A stretch of DNA of 21,594 nucleotides from Candidatus Bathyarchaeota archaeon ex4484_135 (GCA_002255025.1 NJEJ01000018.1:1-21594); one strand, 5' to 3'; shown: positions 12,795 to 20,052, counted from the stretch's first letter. Translations and numbers: made by a program. Notes: generated by a model from the letters alone, not told the origin.

Positions 12795-13268
12795 TTGCCA
12801 ACGCCCTACGACGTGCCTCCCGACAAGCTGATAGAGAGGTTGGCCCGGTACCTGAAGCGTGAGGTAGAAGCCGTCAGGCCTCCCGAGTGGGCCATATTCG
12901 TTAAGACGGGCTCCCACGTCCAGAGGCCTCCTCAGGACCCTGATTGGTGGTATGTGCGTTGTGCCAGCCTGCTCAGGAAGCTCTACATCCACGGCCCCAT
13001 AGGCGTCGAGCGACTCAGGTCCATGTACGGCGGCCGCAAGGACCGGGGGCACAAGCCAGAGCACCACAGGAAGGCAGGCGGCTCCATCATAAGGAAGGCC
13101 CTCCAGCAGCTCGAGGCCGCCGGCCTGGTCCAGAAGGTAACAGACGCCAATGGGCACGTCATAGGGAGGACCCTCACGCCCAAGGGCCGCAGCCTGCTGG
13201 ACCGCATAGCCACAGAGGTTAAGAGGGAGCTGGAGAAGATTATGCCCGAGCTTAAGAAATACGGGTGA
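12795..13268 (+). CDS. rps19e: Ribosomal protein S19e
   Basis: A 157-aa small-subunit ribosomal protein found only in archaea and eukaryotes, needed for late 30S/40S assembly. Recognised by TPYDVPPDKLIERLARYLK, VRPPEWAIFVKTGSHVQRPP, DWWYVRCASLLRKLYIHGPIGVERLRSMYGGRKDRG, HHRKAGGSIIRKALQQLEAAGLVQK and the end LTPKGRSLLDRIA. The start is TTG 12795, preceded by GGAGGA at 12782-12787; the nearby ATG at 12787 is in another frame. It heads a run of translation genes (PDCD5, L39e, L31e) with 4-12 nt gaps or overlaps. Confidence 0.96.
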   Translation: MPTPYDVPPDKLIERLARYLKREVEAVRPPEWAIFVKTGSHVQRPPQDPDWWYVRCASLLRKLYIHGPIGVERLRSMYGGRKDRGHKPEHHRKAGGSIIRKALQQLEAAGLVQKVTDANGHVIGRTLTPKGRSLLDRIATEVKRELEKIMPELKKYG

Positions 13269-13272
13269 GGGG

Positions 13273-13623
13273 GTGGAGGGGTTGTCCGAGGAGTATTATG
13301 ATGCTGAGCTGGAGGAGCTAAGGCGGAGGAAGCTCTTGGAGCTCCAGAAGAGGCTCCTAGAGGAGCAGAGGCGTATTCAGGCCGAGCAGCAAATACAGGC
13401 CGCCAGGAAGGTGGTGCTACGCAGGATTCTGACGCCAGAGGCCCGCTCGAGGCTCACGAACCTCAAGCTCGTCAGGCCCGAGCTGGCCACCCAGGTTGAG
13501 AACTACCTCATATCGCTCGCACAGGCTGGCAGGATAAACACGCCCGTGACGGACGAGCAGCTTAAGCGTCTGCTGGCCATGATAGCCTCGAGGAAGAGGG
13601 AGATAAGAATAAGGAGGTTATAG
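13273..13623 (+). CDS. PDCD5/TFAR19-family DNA-binding protein
   Basis: A 116-aa helical protein of the PDCD5 family. It has a charged N-terminal helix (DAELEELRRRKLLELQKRLLEEQRR), a QAARKVVLRRILTPEARSRLTNLKLVRPELATQVENYLISLAQAGRI core with the family's LTPEARxRLxNLKLVRPE signature, then a basic tail ending RKREIRIRRL. Archaeal members bind double-stranded DNA, and the gene is usually beside rps19e as here. Cellular role is still unclear; the human homologue is linked to apoptosis and chaperonin CCT. GTG 13273 is taken as start; TTG 13282 is possible. Confidence 0.93.
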   Translation: MEGLSEEYYDAELEELRRRKLLELQKRLLEEQRRIQAEQQIQAARKVVLRRILTPEARSRLTNLKLVRPELATQVENYLISLAQAGRINTPVTDEQLKRLLAMIASRKREIRIRRL

Positions 13624-13635
13624 GAGGTGCCTTCC

Positions 13636-13794
13636 TTGGCTAGGAACAAGCCCCTCGCCAAAAAGCTCCGGCTCGCGAGGGCGGCCCGGAGGGCTAGGCC
13701 CGTCCCGCTCTGGGTGATAGCGAAGACCATGGGCCGCGTCAGGCGTAGCCACAGGTGGAGGCACTGGAGGAGGCACAGGGGGATTAAGCCATGA
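13636..13794 (+). CDS. rpl39e: Ribosomal protein L39e
   Basis: A 52-aa, extremely basic protein starting at TTG 13636 with AGGAGGTG at 13622-13629 as ribosome-binding site. It reads MARNKPLAKKLRLARAARRA and continues with RPVPLWVIAKTMGRVRRSHRW, the standard L39e pattern (PxxPxWVxxKT and the Arg/Trp tail). L39e lines the peptide exit tunnel of archaeal and eukaryotic large subunits. Its stop overlaps the L31e start (ATGA at 13791-13794), the usual L39e-L31e arrangement. Too short for default gene-calling cut-offs. Confidence 0.96.
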   Translation: MARNKPLAKKLRLARAARRARPVPLWVIAKTMGRVRRSHRWRHWRRHRGIKP

Positions 13795-14087
13795 GCAGGC
13801 CAACTGGGCCCGGGCCTGAGGAAGAAGAGCCAATAGAAGAAAGGGTCTATGTCGTGCCGCTCGGCAAGACCAGGGTGACCTCCCGCAAGAAGAGGGCCCC
13901 GAGGGCCATAAGGCTCATAAGGGAGTTCGCCAAGAGGCACATGAAGGCCGAGGAGGTCAAGATATCACCCGAGCTGAACGAGTACATCTGGTCCAGGGGC
14001 ATAGAGAAGACGCCTAGGAAAGTCAAGGTCCGCATGATGAAATACGAGGACGGGACCGTAAAGGTCTTCTTGGCCGAAGAAGCCTAA
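13791..14087 (+). CDS. rpl31e: Ribosomal protein L31e
   Basis: A 98-aa large-subunit ribosomal protein specific to archaea and eukaryotes, located near the exit tunnel where targeting factors dock. Signatures: ERVYVVPLGKTRVTSRKKRAPRAIRLIREFAKRHMKAEEVKISPELNEYIWSRGIEKTPRKVKVRMMKYEDGTVKVFL. An acidic/Pro N-terminal extension of about 16 residues (RPTGPGPEEEEPIEE) precedes the core. The ATG at 13791 overlaps the L39e stop by four bases, indicating coupled translation. It ends the operon; a 314-bp gap follows. Confidence 0.96.
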   Translation: MSRPTGPGPEEEEPIEERVYVVPLGKTRVTSRKKRAPRAIRLIREFAKRHMKAEEVKISPELNEYIWSRGIEKTPRKVKVRMMKYEDGTVKVFLAEEA

Positions 14088-14175
14088 TCCTCGGTCAAAA
14101 AGGCCTGCCGCAGCCAGCACGGCCTCCAAGGAGCGATAGAACCCAGGAGTATGATTATGAGTAACACCCAGAGCT

Positions 14176-14189
14176 TGGAAATTTATATA
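14176..14189 (+). promoter_or_regulatory. Strong BRE/TATA promoter upstream of a candidate RNA
   Basis: TGGAAA (BRE-like) directly followed by TTTATATA (14182-14189) is the best match to the archaeal consensus in the window. Predicted initiation is near 14208-14212, about 190 nt before eIF6, which has its own nearer TATA box at 14363-14369. A separate transcript is therefore likely. Confidence 0.6.
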
Positions 14190-14197
14190 ACCGGTTT

Positions 14198-14350
14198 GAC
14201 ATCTTACCCTTAGCCCTCTGGCTAAACAGGGGATGTCTCAGCTTCGACTCCTGACCATTTCGGCTGGCAGGTCAGGTCCTACGGCTTCCCTCAGAACCCC
14301 GTCAGGGGAATTGATGGCCTGCTCGTAAGCCTCGCCACGTGGATCGGATA
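14198..14350 (+). ncRNA. Candidate structured RNA upstream of eIF6
   Basis: This non-coding stretch has its own strong promoter and several complementary segments in series: GACATC 14198-14203 with GATGTC 14232-14237, enclosing TTAGCC-CTCT-GGCTAA (14210-14225); CCTGACC 14250-14256 with GGTCAGG 14270-14276; CCCC-GTCA-GGGG (14297-14308) or, alternatively, TTCCC with GGGAA; and GCAGG 14267-14271 with CCTGC 14318-14322. Some of these are mutually exclusive. It is not a tRNA, 5S rRNA or SRP RNA that I can recognise. A 31-codon frame (ATG 14233 to TAA) overlaps it without resembling a known protein. It could instead be a long regulated leader. Ends are approximate. The part of the gap before it (14088-14175) shows nothing I can support. 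Confidence 0.35.
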
Positions 14351-14362
14351 CAGCAAAGAAGA

Positions 14363-14369
14363 CTTATAA
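14363..14369 (+). promoter_or_regulatory. Proximal TATA promoter of eIF6
   Basis: CTTATAA is centred 36 nt before the ATG at 14402, predicting a 10-nt leader, like most genes in the window. Confidence 0.5.
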
Positions 14370-14401
14370 GCCAGATCGCCCGTCCAGGCGGGGGCAGCAG
14401 G

Positions 14402-15079
14402 ATGGCCGTCTACCTCTTCCGAATCTTCGGCTCAACCTGCGTGGGCGTTTACGCCCTGGCGACGGATAAGGTCCTGATATTGCCCAGACAAGTCCCCGAC
14501 CACCGCTCCCAGGTCCTGTCAGACTGGCTGGGCGTGCCCGTGATAAAGACCAGCATAGGCGGCTCCGTCCTCATAGGCCCCCTGGCCTGCGGGAACTCCA
14601 AGGGCATCCTGCTGCCCCACACACTCACGGACGAGGAATTTAGGGCCCTGAGGCCCCTTGAGGAAGAGGGGGTCAGGCTGGGCATAATGGACATAACGCC
14701 CGTCACTGCCTTCGGCAACCTAGTCCTGGCGAACGACAGGGGGGCCGTGGTCCACCCGAGGTTCGGACGCAGGACCATGAAGGCTATGGAGGACGTGTTA
14801 GATGTTGAGGTCGTGAGGGGCACGATAGCTGGCCTTCCCTACGTGGGCTCCCTCGCCAGGGCCACGAACAAGGGCGTGCTGGCCCACCCGGATATAAGGC
14901 CCGACGAGAAGGAGCTCGTAGAAGACGTGCTGAAGGCCCCTGTTGAGACGGGCACGGTGAACTCAGGTGTCCGCATGGTATCCATAGGCCTGATAGCGAA
15001 CGACAGAGCAGCCATTGCCGGCTTCGCCACGACGGGCCGCGAGATGGCGGTCATAGGCAAGGGATTAGGAGTGGCCTAA
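14402..15079 (+). CDS. eif6: Translation initiation factor 6 (aIF6)
   Basis: A 225-aa pentein-fold protein built from five similar repeats. It binds the 50S subunit and blocks premature joining with 30S. Repeated phrases are clear: LIGPLACGNSKGILLPHTL, GNLVLANDRGAVVHPRF, GSLARATNKGVLAHPDI and IGLIANDRAAIAGFATTGREM. The start is ATG 14402 (MAVYLFRIFGSTCVGVYALAT, the conserved N-terminus), not the in-frame upstream GTG at 14339. It sits in the usual place after L39e-L31e, but L18Ae, which normally follows, is displaced by two opposite-strand genes. Its 3' end overlaps the convergent nuclease gene by 15 bp. Confidence 0.95.
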   Translation: MAVYLFRIFGSTCVGVYALATDKVLILPRQVPDHRSQVLSDWLGVPVIKTSIGGSVLIGPLACGNSKGILLPHTLTDEEFRALRPLEEEGVRLGIMDITPVTAFGNLVLANDRGAVVHPRFGRRTMKAMEDVLDVEVVRGTIAGLPYVGSLARATNKGVLAHPDIRPDEKELVEDVLKAPVETGTVNSGVRMVSIGLIANDRAAIAGFATTGREMAVIGKGLGVA

Positions 15080-16690
15080 ACGCCTCCTCAGGACCAAGAG
15101 GGCCAGGGCAGCCGCCGGGAGCCCTATTATGATTAAGTCCGGCATGGCCGGGCTCTTGGGCCACGGGTCCCTTGCGTCGGGCCATAAATCGCCGTCCGTA
15201 TCCGGCCTCAAGGGGTCCGTGCCGGTCAGGAGCTCCTCATAGTTCTCTAGACCATCTCCATCGTCATCTAAGGCATCCCTGAGGTGCATGATGACCTCGT
15301 GCTCGCCTGGGCCGTAGGTAATCCCGAGCACGTAAGAGGCCTTCTCGTCCATGTAGGCACATGCGAATTCTGTTACTTGCCCATCTAACAGGATGATCAC
15401 GTCGTCAACGCCCGCCTGGAGGTGCTCAAGCAGGCCCTCAGGTACTATCACGACCAAGAGGCCCTTCCTGCCCTTGGGAGGCGATAAACGGGCCTTCAGG
15501 ACGCAGTCGTGGGATGTCGATAGGCCGCTTATGGCCGACGTGGCTAAGAACCCTATGGCGAAGCCGCTCAGCTCGGCCTGAGCCGGGGACAGGCCCTCTA
15601 TGAATCCCTTGATTTCCCCGATCATCTCTAAGAGGTCCTCCAGGTCGGCCTTGATGTAGCCTACCTCGGTCCTGAGGACGACGCAATCGCCCTTCACGTC
15701 CCACACGGTCACGTTTATCTCGTCGAGCAGGAGCTTCACCAAGCCGACCTCGGTCTTCAATAGGGCCAGGTCGCCTTGAATGGCCATGAGGCAGGCGTTC
15801 CAGCCCGTCAGCGTCGGGCTTATGATGAAGGTCCTCACGGAGGCCCCAAGGAACTCTCGGCCGCCGTCCGTGTAATTCGTAAGGACGAAGAGGGCGTAGG
15901 TTCCCGGCGAGGCGTTTAAGGGGACCTCATACCTGAGGAAGAAGAGGCCGCCTGCAACCCGGGTGGCCGAGGCCGCCAGATTCGCTAGGACCGAGCCCTC
16001 GTAGAACAGCAGGGCCTCCCTTATGCTGGCGTTCACGGGCACGCCATTAAGGACCGTCAGGACGTAGAAATCAACGAGCTCACCCGGGAAGTGCACGTCG
16101 CCGGATGCTATGTCGACCTGGAGCGGGCTGGCGTTGAAGGCCCTGAGGAGCTCCTCGTAGGCTTCCCTCGTCTCCAGGTAGGCCTCCAAGAGCTGGGAGT
16201 AGGTCATATCGGGTAGCTCGTCCTCCGGGGCGTAGACGTAGAGGGTCCAAGTGCTCGGGTCGAACTCGTTGTCGTAATCCACGATGCCCGCGTAGCCGTT
16301 CACGACGAGCCACTTGTTCACGTTCAGCAGGTGCGTCGAGTTATGCCGGACGTAGACCACGCAGATGAGCCTGTGGTAGCGGTCGTCCACGCCCACGTCA
16401 TCCACGTCCAAGAAGACGATCTCGTCCATGAGGAGGGCCGTTAGGGCATCTTTGGCTTCCTCGTAGCCTGGCTCCCCGTATTCGGGCGTATCCACGTCCG
16501 CCAGCCTTACCCTGCCGACCGGGAAGGCGTCGAAGGTATCCCCATCGACCACGTAGTAGACGTACCCGACGTCATCGACCTCAAGGCCAGCCTGTGAAGG
16601 TGATTGGGCCAAGCAAGCCTGCCGGGCAGTCGGGAGGTAGAACGCCAAGATGGCTAAGACCAATAGGGCAGATAATACACGCGTACTCAC
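15065..16690 (-). CDS. Predicted surface-anchored thermonuclease with calcium-binding repeats
   Basis: A 541-aa exported protein. Residues 1-28 form a signal peptide (TR then a hydrophobic LSALLVLAILAFYLPTA). A staphylococcal nuclease domain (about 40-165) follows with the catalytic and metal residues in register: D49 and D51 in VDGDTF, R62, D67 and E70 in VRLADVDTPE (same R-to-E spacing as R35 to E43 of the S. aureus enzyme) and R107 in RYHRLICVVYV. The long middle (about 170-470) has several N-glycosylation sequons (NST, NAS, NVT, NYT), a beta-rich part and a heptad-like part (LLKTEVGLVKLLLDEINVTV). Near the end are Asp-rich thrombospondin type 3-like repeats (DDDGDGLENYEELLTGTDP and PDTDGDLWPDARDP, 475-513). 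A C-terminal membrane helix (519-534) then ends in RRRLGHS. It probably degrades extracellular nucleic acid with calcium. GTG 16690 is set by GGGTGA just upstream. Confidence 0.85.
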   Translation of the reverse strand: MSTRVLSALLVLAILAFYLPTARQACLAQSPSQAGLEVDDVGYVYYVVDGDTFDAFPVGRVRLADVDTPEYGEPGYEEAKDALTALLMDEIVFLDVDDVGVDDRYHRLICVVYVRHNSTHLLNVNKWLVVNGYAGIVDYDNEFDPSTWTLYVYAPEDELPDMTYSQLLEAYLETREAYEELLRAFNASPLQVDIASGDVHFPGELVDFYVLTVLNGVPVNASIREALLFYEGSVLANLAASATRVAGGLFFLRYEVPLNASPGTYALFVLTNYTDGGREFLGASVRTFIISPTLTGWNACLMAIQGDLALLKTEVGLVKLLLDEINVTVWDVKGDCVVLRTEVGYIKADLEDLLEMIGEIKGFIEGLSPAQAELSGFAIGFLATSAISGLSTSHDCVLKARLSPPKGRKGLLVVIVPEGLLEHLQAGVDDVIILLDGQVTEFACAYMDEKASYVLGITYGPGEHEVIMHLRDALDDDGDGLENYEELLTGTDPLRPDTDGDLWPDARDPWPKSPAMPDLIIIGLPAAALALLVLRRRLGHS

Positions 16691-16725
16691 GTGCTCACCC
16701 GGGCCGACAGGGCCCTGAAGATCTG

Positions 16726-17562
16726 TTATGGCTTGCGGAACTCCAGCACGTAATAAGGCCACATGGGGAAGAACCTGAAGGGCAGTAGGCCCCAGCTCAC
16801 CTTGACCTCTTCTGCCTCGTCCGGGACCTCGCCCACGGGCGGCCAGCTGGCGTACAGCACGTTGGTCCTTATGAGGAAGCGGCCCACCAGCGATTTACGC
16901 ATCTTGGGCTCGAGACCCTCGTCCACCACCACTATCTTAGCACCTGGCTTGGCGACCCTCATCATCTCGGATAAGGCCCTGGCCTTCTCCTCAAAAGTGT
17001 TTATGCCCCCGACGTGGATAACAGCGTCAAAAACGCCGTCTTTGTAGGGCAGGAAGGCTGCGTTCGCCCTCTGGAGCTCTACGTTCGACCAGCCCTTGGC
17101 CCTGGCCGTCCGGACGGCGTAGTAGAGCATGCCCCTCGATATGTCCATCCCGACCACGAGGCCGTCAGGGCCCACGAGACGCTTGAGGAAGGGCAGGTTC
17201 CTCCCCGTTCCGGTCCCGACGTCTAGGACCCGGTCGCCCGGCCTCAGGCCCAGCTTGGCAGCCCACTCCGACCGAATGGCTGGCTCCCTCCATAGGGAAA
17301 GCACGGGCAAGACGACGTGCATGAGCATGTAGTATCCCTTGGCCATGCGGTCATACTCCTCCATCCACCTCACGTCTTCCCCGTAGGCCAGGGCCGGTGG
17401 GAGCAGGTCGGGCACGCCCCCTACTATCGGGTAGACCTGGCCGCAGCGTCGGCAGGCTAAGAGGCCGCTCAAGATTTCGGGCCCCCTGGATCGCATGACC
17501 CTTAGGTCCAGTTGGCCGTGGCATACCGGGCAGCACAAGAGGTCGAGCATTTCTTCCCTCAT
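16726..17562 (-). CDS. Zinc-ribbon SAM-dependent methyltransferase (UbiE-like fold)
   Basis: A 278-aa protein. It starts with a Trm112-like zinc ribbon (C11, C14, C37, C40; DLLCCPVCHGQLDL, then CRRCGQVYPIVGGVPDLLPP). A class I methyltransferase domain follows, with motif I LDVGTGTGRNLPFL (113-126), the acidic end of strand 2 in VVGMDIS, AAFLPYKDGVFDAVIHVGGINTF (motif IV region) and MMRVAKPGAKIVVVDEG. This UbiE/Methyltransf_11 type acts on small molecules, quinones or lipids; the substrate cannot be read here. A C-terminal cluster of aromatic and Pro residues (FRFFPMWPYYVLEF) may contact membrane lipids. ATG 17562 lies at the start predicted from a TATA box at 17586-17593, so the mRNA is leaderless. 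The nuclease gene starts 35 bp beyond its stop and is probably co-transcribed. Confidence 0.88.
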   Translation of the reverse strand: MREEMLDLLCCPVCHGQLDLRVMRSRGPEILSGLLACRRCGQVYPIVGGVPDLLPPALAYGEDVRWMEEYDRMAKGYYMLMHVVLPVLSLWREPAIRSEWAAKLGLRPGDRVLDVGTGTGRNLPFLKRLVGPDGLVVGMDISRGMLYYAVRTARAKGWSNVELQRANAAFLPYKDGVFDAVIHVGGINTFEEKARALSEMMRVAKPGAKIVVVDEGLEPKMRKSLVGRFLIRTNVLYASWPPVGEVPDEAEEVKVSWGLLPFRFFPMWPYYVLEFRKP

Positions 17563-17585
17563 GCCAATCGATGGTTGTAAAAGGC

Positions 17586-17593
17586 ATTTATAA
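17586..17593. promoter_or_regulatory. Single bidirectional TATA box (methyltransferase / L18Ae)
   Basis: ATTTATAA reads as TTATAAAT on the other strand. Its centre is about 27 nt from the methyltransferase ATG (17562, leftward) and 38 nt from the L18Ae ATG (17628, rightward). No other TATA-like site serves either gene, so one element appears to drive both. Confidence 0.55.
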
Positions 17594-17627
17594 CCCTGGC
17601 CGCTCCCGTGCCACCCGAAGGCGGGAG

Positions 17628-17879
17628 ATGACCTTGGCGGAGGTAAGGGTGAGGAACTTCAGGGTCGAGGGGCTGATAAGGAAGCCAAACTGGAAGACGA
17701 AGTTCAAGAAGGAGGTGAGGGCCATTAAGCCAGAGGACGCCGTCGAGAAAGTCCTGATGGAGATGGGGAGCAAGCACAGGGTAAAGAGGTGCCACATAAA
17801 GATACTCAAGGTCGTCGAGATAGCACCGGAGGAGTTGGAGGACCCCGTCCTCAGGAAGGTAGCCCTCGGGGAGGTCTGA
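17628..17879 (+). CDS. rplX: Ribosomal protein L18Ae (LX)
   Basis: An 83-aa protein matching archaeal LX/L18Ae/L20a: MTLAEVRVRNFRVEGLIRKP, FKKEVRAIKPEDAVEKVLMEMGSKHRVKRCHIKILKVVEI, then a short acidic tail. It is a large-subunit protein present in variable copy number in crenarchaeal ribosomes. ATG 17628 is preferred to the upstream GTG at 17571, which lies before the predicted transcription start (near 17616) and would add 19 non-family residues. It heads an operon with prefoldin alpha (2-nt gap) and ftsY. Confidence 0.94.
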   Translation: MTLAEVRVRNFRVEGLIRKPNWKTKFKKEVRAIKPEDAVEKVLMEMGSKHRVKRCHIKILKVVEIAPEELEDPVLRKVALGEV

Positions 17880-17881
17880 CC

Positions 17882-18358
17882 TTGTCCAAGCCATCACAAC
17901 GCAGAACGGGGCGTGGGAGGGCAGAGGAAGAACTGACCCGCCTGGTATCCGAGGCCAGGCTCCTTGAGGGCCTCTCGGATTCCCTCAGGGACATGGTAAT
18001 GAGGGCCCAGGCTTACCTGGCCGAGCTTAGGACGGCTGGCTCGACGCTCGAGAACTTAGCTGGCCAAGAGGGCGTGGAGGTGCTAGTGCCCATAGGTGCT
18101 GGCTCCCTCGTGAAGGCCTCCATAAAGGATGCAGACAAGGTCATAGTGAGCCTCGGGGCCGATGTGGCCGTCGAAGTGGACGTTGAGAAAGCCAAGGAGA
18201 TCATTGGTAACAGGCTGGCAGAAGCCCAGAAGGCCCTTCAGGATTATGTAGCACGCCTCAGGGAGGTAGAAAGGGCCCTGTCGGCCTATAGGGAAAGGAT
18301 AAGGAGCCTCCTGGAGGAAAGGGGGCTTGCTGGAGGGCCTGAGGAGAGGTCTAAGTAA
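17882..18358 (+). CDS. pfdA: Prefoldin alpha subunit
   Basis: A 158-aa chaperone subunit (GimC alpha class). Two long coiled-coil helices (about 14-60 and 103-150) flank a beta-hairpin core, VEVLVPIGAGSLVKASIKDADKVIVSLGADVAVEVD, with the typical VPIG and GAD-x-xVE phrases. Two alpha and four beta subunits form the jellyfish-shaped hexamer that hands unfolded proteins to the thermosome. TTG 17882 is the start; GGAGGTC (17870-17876) gives normal spacing, while a longer GTG start at 17789 lies inside L18Ae. It overlaps ftsY by 32 bp. The pfdA-ftsY neighbourhood is conserved in archaea. Confidence 0.93.
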   Translation: MSKPSQRRTGRGRAEEELTRLVSEARLLEGLSDSLRDMVMRAQAYLAELRTAGSTLENLAGQEGVEVLVPIGAGSLVKASIKDADKVIVSLGADVAVEVDVEKAKEIIGNRLAEAQKALQDYVARLREVERALSAYRERIRSLLEERGLAGGPEERSK

Positions 18359-19235
18359 GTTCGTGGAAAAAATAACGAAGGTCGAGCTGGATCCGAAGAA
18401 GCTGCAGCCCATAGTAGAGGAACTCAAGATAACGCTCCTGGAGAACGACGTGGCCTTCCAGGTGGCCGAGGGAATCGGCCAGGAGCTGGTAGAGGAGCTG
18501 ACGGGCGTTAAGGTGGGCCGTACGAGCGACAAGAAGGCCTTCGTCAGAGAGGCCCTCAGGAAAGCCGTCCTCAGGACCCTATCCAAGGGAGGACAAGCGG
18601 ATTTAGAAGAGCTGGTCAGGGCCAAGAGGGCCCAGGGGGAGCCGTTCGTCATATTGTTCGTGGGCTTCAACGGCTCGGGCAAGACGACCACAATAGCAAA
18701 AATGGCCAAGATGCTCCGGGACAGGGGCTTCAAGGTCGTCATGGCTTGCAGCGATACCTTCAGGGCAGGTGCCATAGAACAGCTCGAGGAACACGGCCGG
18801 AGGCTGGGCATAAGGACCCTAAAGCACCGCTACGGGGCCGACCCAGCTGCCGTGGCCTACGATGCGGTCGCCCACGCCCGTGCCAGGGGCATAGACGTGG
18901 TCCTCATAGATACCGCTGGCCGTGCCCAGACGAACAAGAACCTGATGGACGAGCTGGCGAAGATAAAGCGGGTCATAGAGCCCGACCTGACCGTCTTGGT
19001 CGTGGACGCCCTCACGGGCAACGACGCACTCGTCCAGGCCGAGATGTTCAACGACGCGGTGGGTGTGGACGCGGTGGTCCTGACGAAGGTAGATGCGGAC
19101 ATCAGGGGAGGAACAGCCCTCAGCATAACACATGCCATAGGGAAGCCCATACTCTTCATAGGGACCGGGCAGAGCTACGACGACCTGAGGCCCTTTGACC
19201 CCGAGGAGTTCGCAGATATGATATTGGGCCCATAG
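18327..19235 (+). CDS. ftsY: Signal recognition particle receptor FtsY
   Basis: A 302-aa SRP GTPase that receives ribosome-SRP complexes at the membrane. The N-domain helical bundle (about 1-95) is followed by the G domain with G1 GFNGSGKTT (113-121), G2 DTFRAGA (143-149), QLEEHGRRL, G3 DTAGR (195-199), VDALTGNDALVQA, G4 TKVD (253-256), DIRGGTALSI and the closing GTGQSYDDLRPFDPEEF. The acidic A domain found in E. coli is essentially absent, as in many archaea. FtsY is preferred over SRP54 because there is no Met-rich M domain and the end matches FtsY. TTG 18327 has AGGAAAGGGGG upstream and lies inside pfdA, so the two are translationally linked. Confidence 0.95.
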   Translation: MLEGLRRGLSKFVEKITKVELDPKKLQPIVEELKITLLENDVAFQVAEGIGQELVEELTGVKVGRTSDKKAFVREALRKAVLRTLSKGGQADLEELVRAKRAQGEPFVILFVGFNGSGKTTTIAKMAKMLRDRGFKVVMACSDTFRAGAIEQLEEHGRRLGIRTLKHRYGADPAAVAYDAVAHARARGIDVVLIDTAGRAQTNKNLMDELAKIKRVIEPDLTVLVVDALTGNDALVQAEMFNDAVGVDAVVLTKVDADIRGGTALSITHAIGKPILFIGTGQSYDDLRPFDPEEFADMILGP

Positions 19236-19314
19236 GGCCCGGGCAAAATAAGGCCCTTCGGCAGCGTTTTAGAGCTTACGGCCTGCTCTCGAAATACGAG
19301 CGGAGCTCAGCCTT

Positions 19315-20052
19315 ATGGCTCCTGGGGACCGCTCTGGCCCGGGTGGTAGATTGGGCCGTGATGTGGAAGAGGCCGTGAGAATTGCCGACTTGGCCGAGAG
19401 GCTAAGGGCCTACAGGACGGCACTGGCCTACTCCTACTGCTTCATCATATGGGCTTCCGTCATGGCGGGCCTCCCGCTCGCCTGCACGGCCATCATGTTC
19501 AGCCCCTTGTTCACGGCCATAGGGCCTTACTACCTGGGCGTATTCCTCTCCACCGTCGGGATGAGCATAGCGATTTCCATGGGCCTGATGTTCTACCTCA
19601 TGGCGAGGCTTGGTGCCCTAAATGCGTCCGGCTATAAGAAGGCACCTCTGGCATGGTCCCTGGCTTTCTCAGTCCCCTTCGCTCTGGCATACGGTATCCT
19701 CTCGGCCCTTGAGGCCTGGTCCTTCATGCCGGTGGCCTGGGTGCCCGCCGGCGGCGTGGCCTTCCTGACCATCGGCCTCACCGTCGAAAACGCCCTGGTG
19801 AAGGAGAAGCTCTTGCACACCAGGCCATTCCTCCTGACCGGCCTGCTGGCCCTGGCCGCCTCGGTGCCGGTCCTCTACCTAGCCTCGAGGCCCGAGGCCT
19901 GCGAATACCTGGTGGCCTCCAAGACAGCCTGGACCTGGATGGCCGGCCCGCTGTCGGCCATGCTGTTGGCCAGTGCGTCCTACCTCATCATATCGTTCGT
20001 GGTCGCCCTGTACACGTTCCTCACGGCCGAGAGGGCGGTCCTGAGGCCATGA
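19315..20052 (+). CDS. Polytopic membrane protein of unknown function
   Basis: A 245-aa protein with about six hydrophobic segments: near 39-62, 68-95, 110-130, 138-158, 170-188 and 202-236. A charged N-terminal cytoplasmic part (DVEEAVRIADLAERLRAYR) precedes the first. I recognise no transporter or enzyme motif. Its stop overlaps the ATG of a winged-helix regulator (ATGA at 20049-20052), an arrangement seen in archaea where a small regulator is co-expressed with a membrane protein. ATG 19315 is taken as start; a GTG at 19354 is possible. The 79-bp gap after ftsY has no clear TATA box, so read-through is possible. Confidence 0.75.
   Translation: MAPGDRSGPGGRLGRDVEEAVRIADLAERLRAYRTALAYSYCFIIWASVMAGLPLACTAIMFSPLFTAIGPYYLGVFLSTVGMSIAISMGLMFYLMARLGALNASGYKKAPLAWSLAFSVPFALAYGILSALEAWSFMPVAWVPAGGVAFLTIGLTVENALVKEKLLHTRPFLLTGLLALAASVPVLYLASRPEACEYLVASKTAWTWMAGPLSAMLLASASYLIISFVVALYTFLTAERAVLRP

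Noticed and set aside
14198..14350. Type T (reduced) RNase P RNA, because of CAGAACCCCG resembling a conserved region
   Set aside because: The partner conserved motif of the P4 helix (GGAGGAAAGTCC-like) is absent, so the resemblance is too weak to name it.
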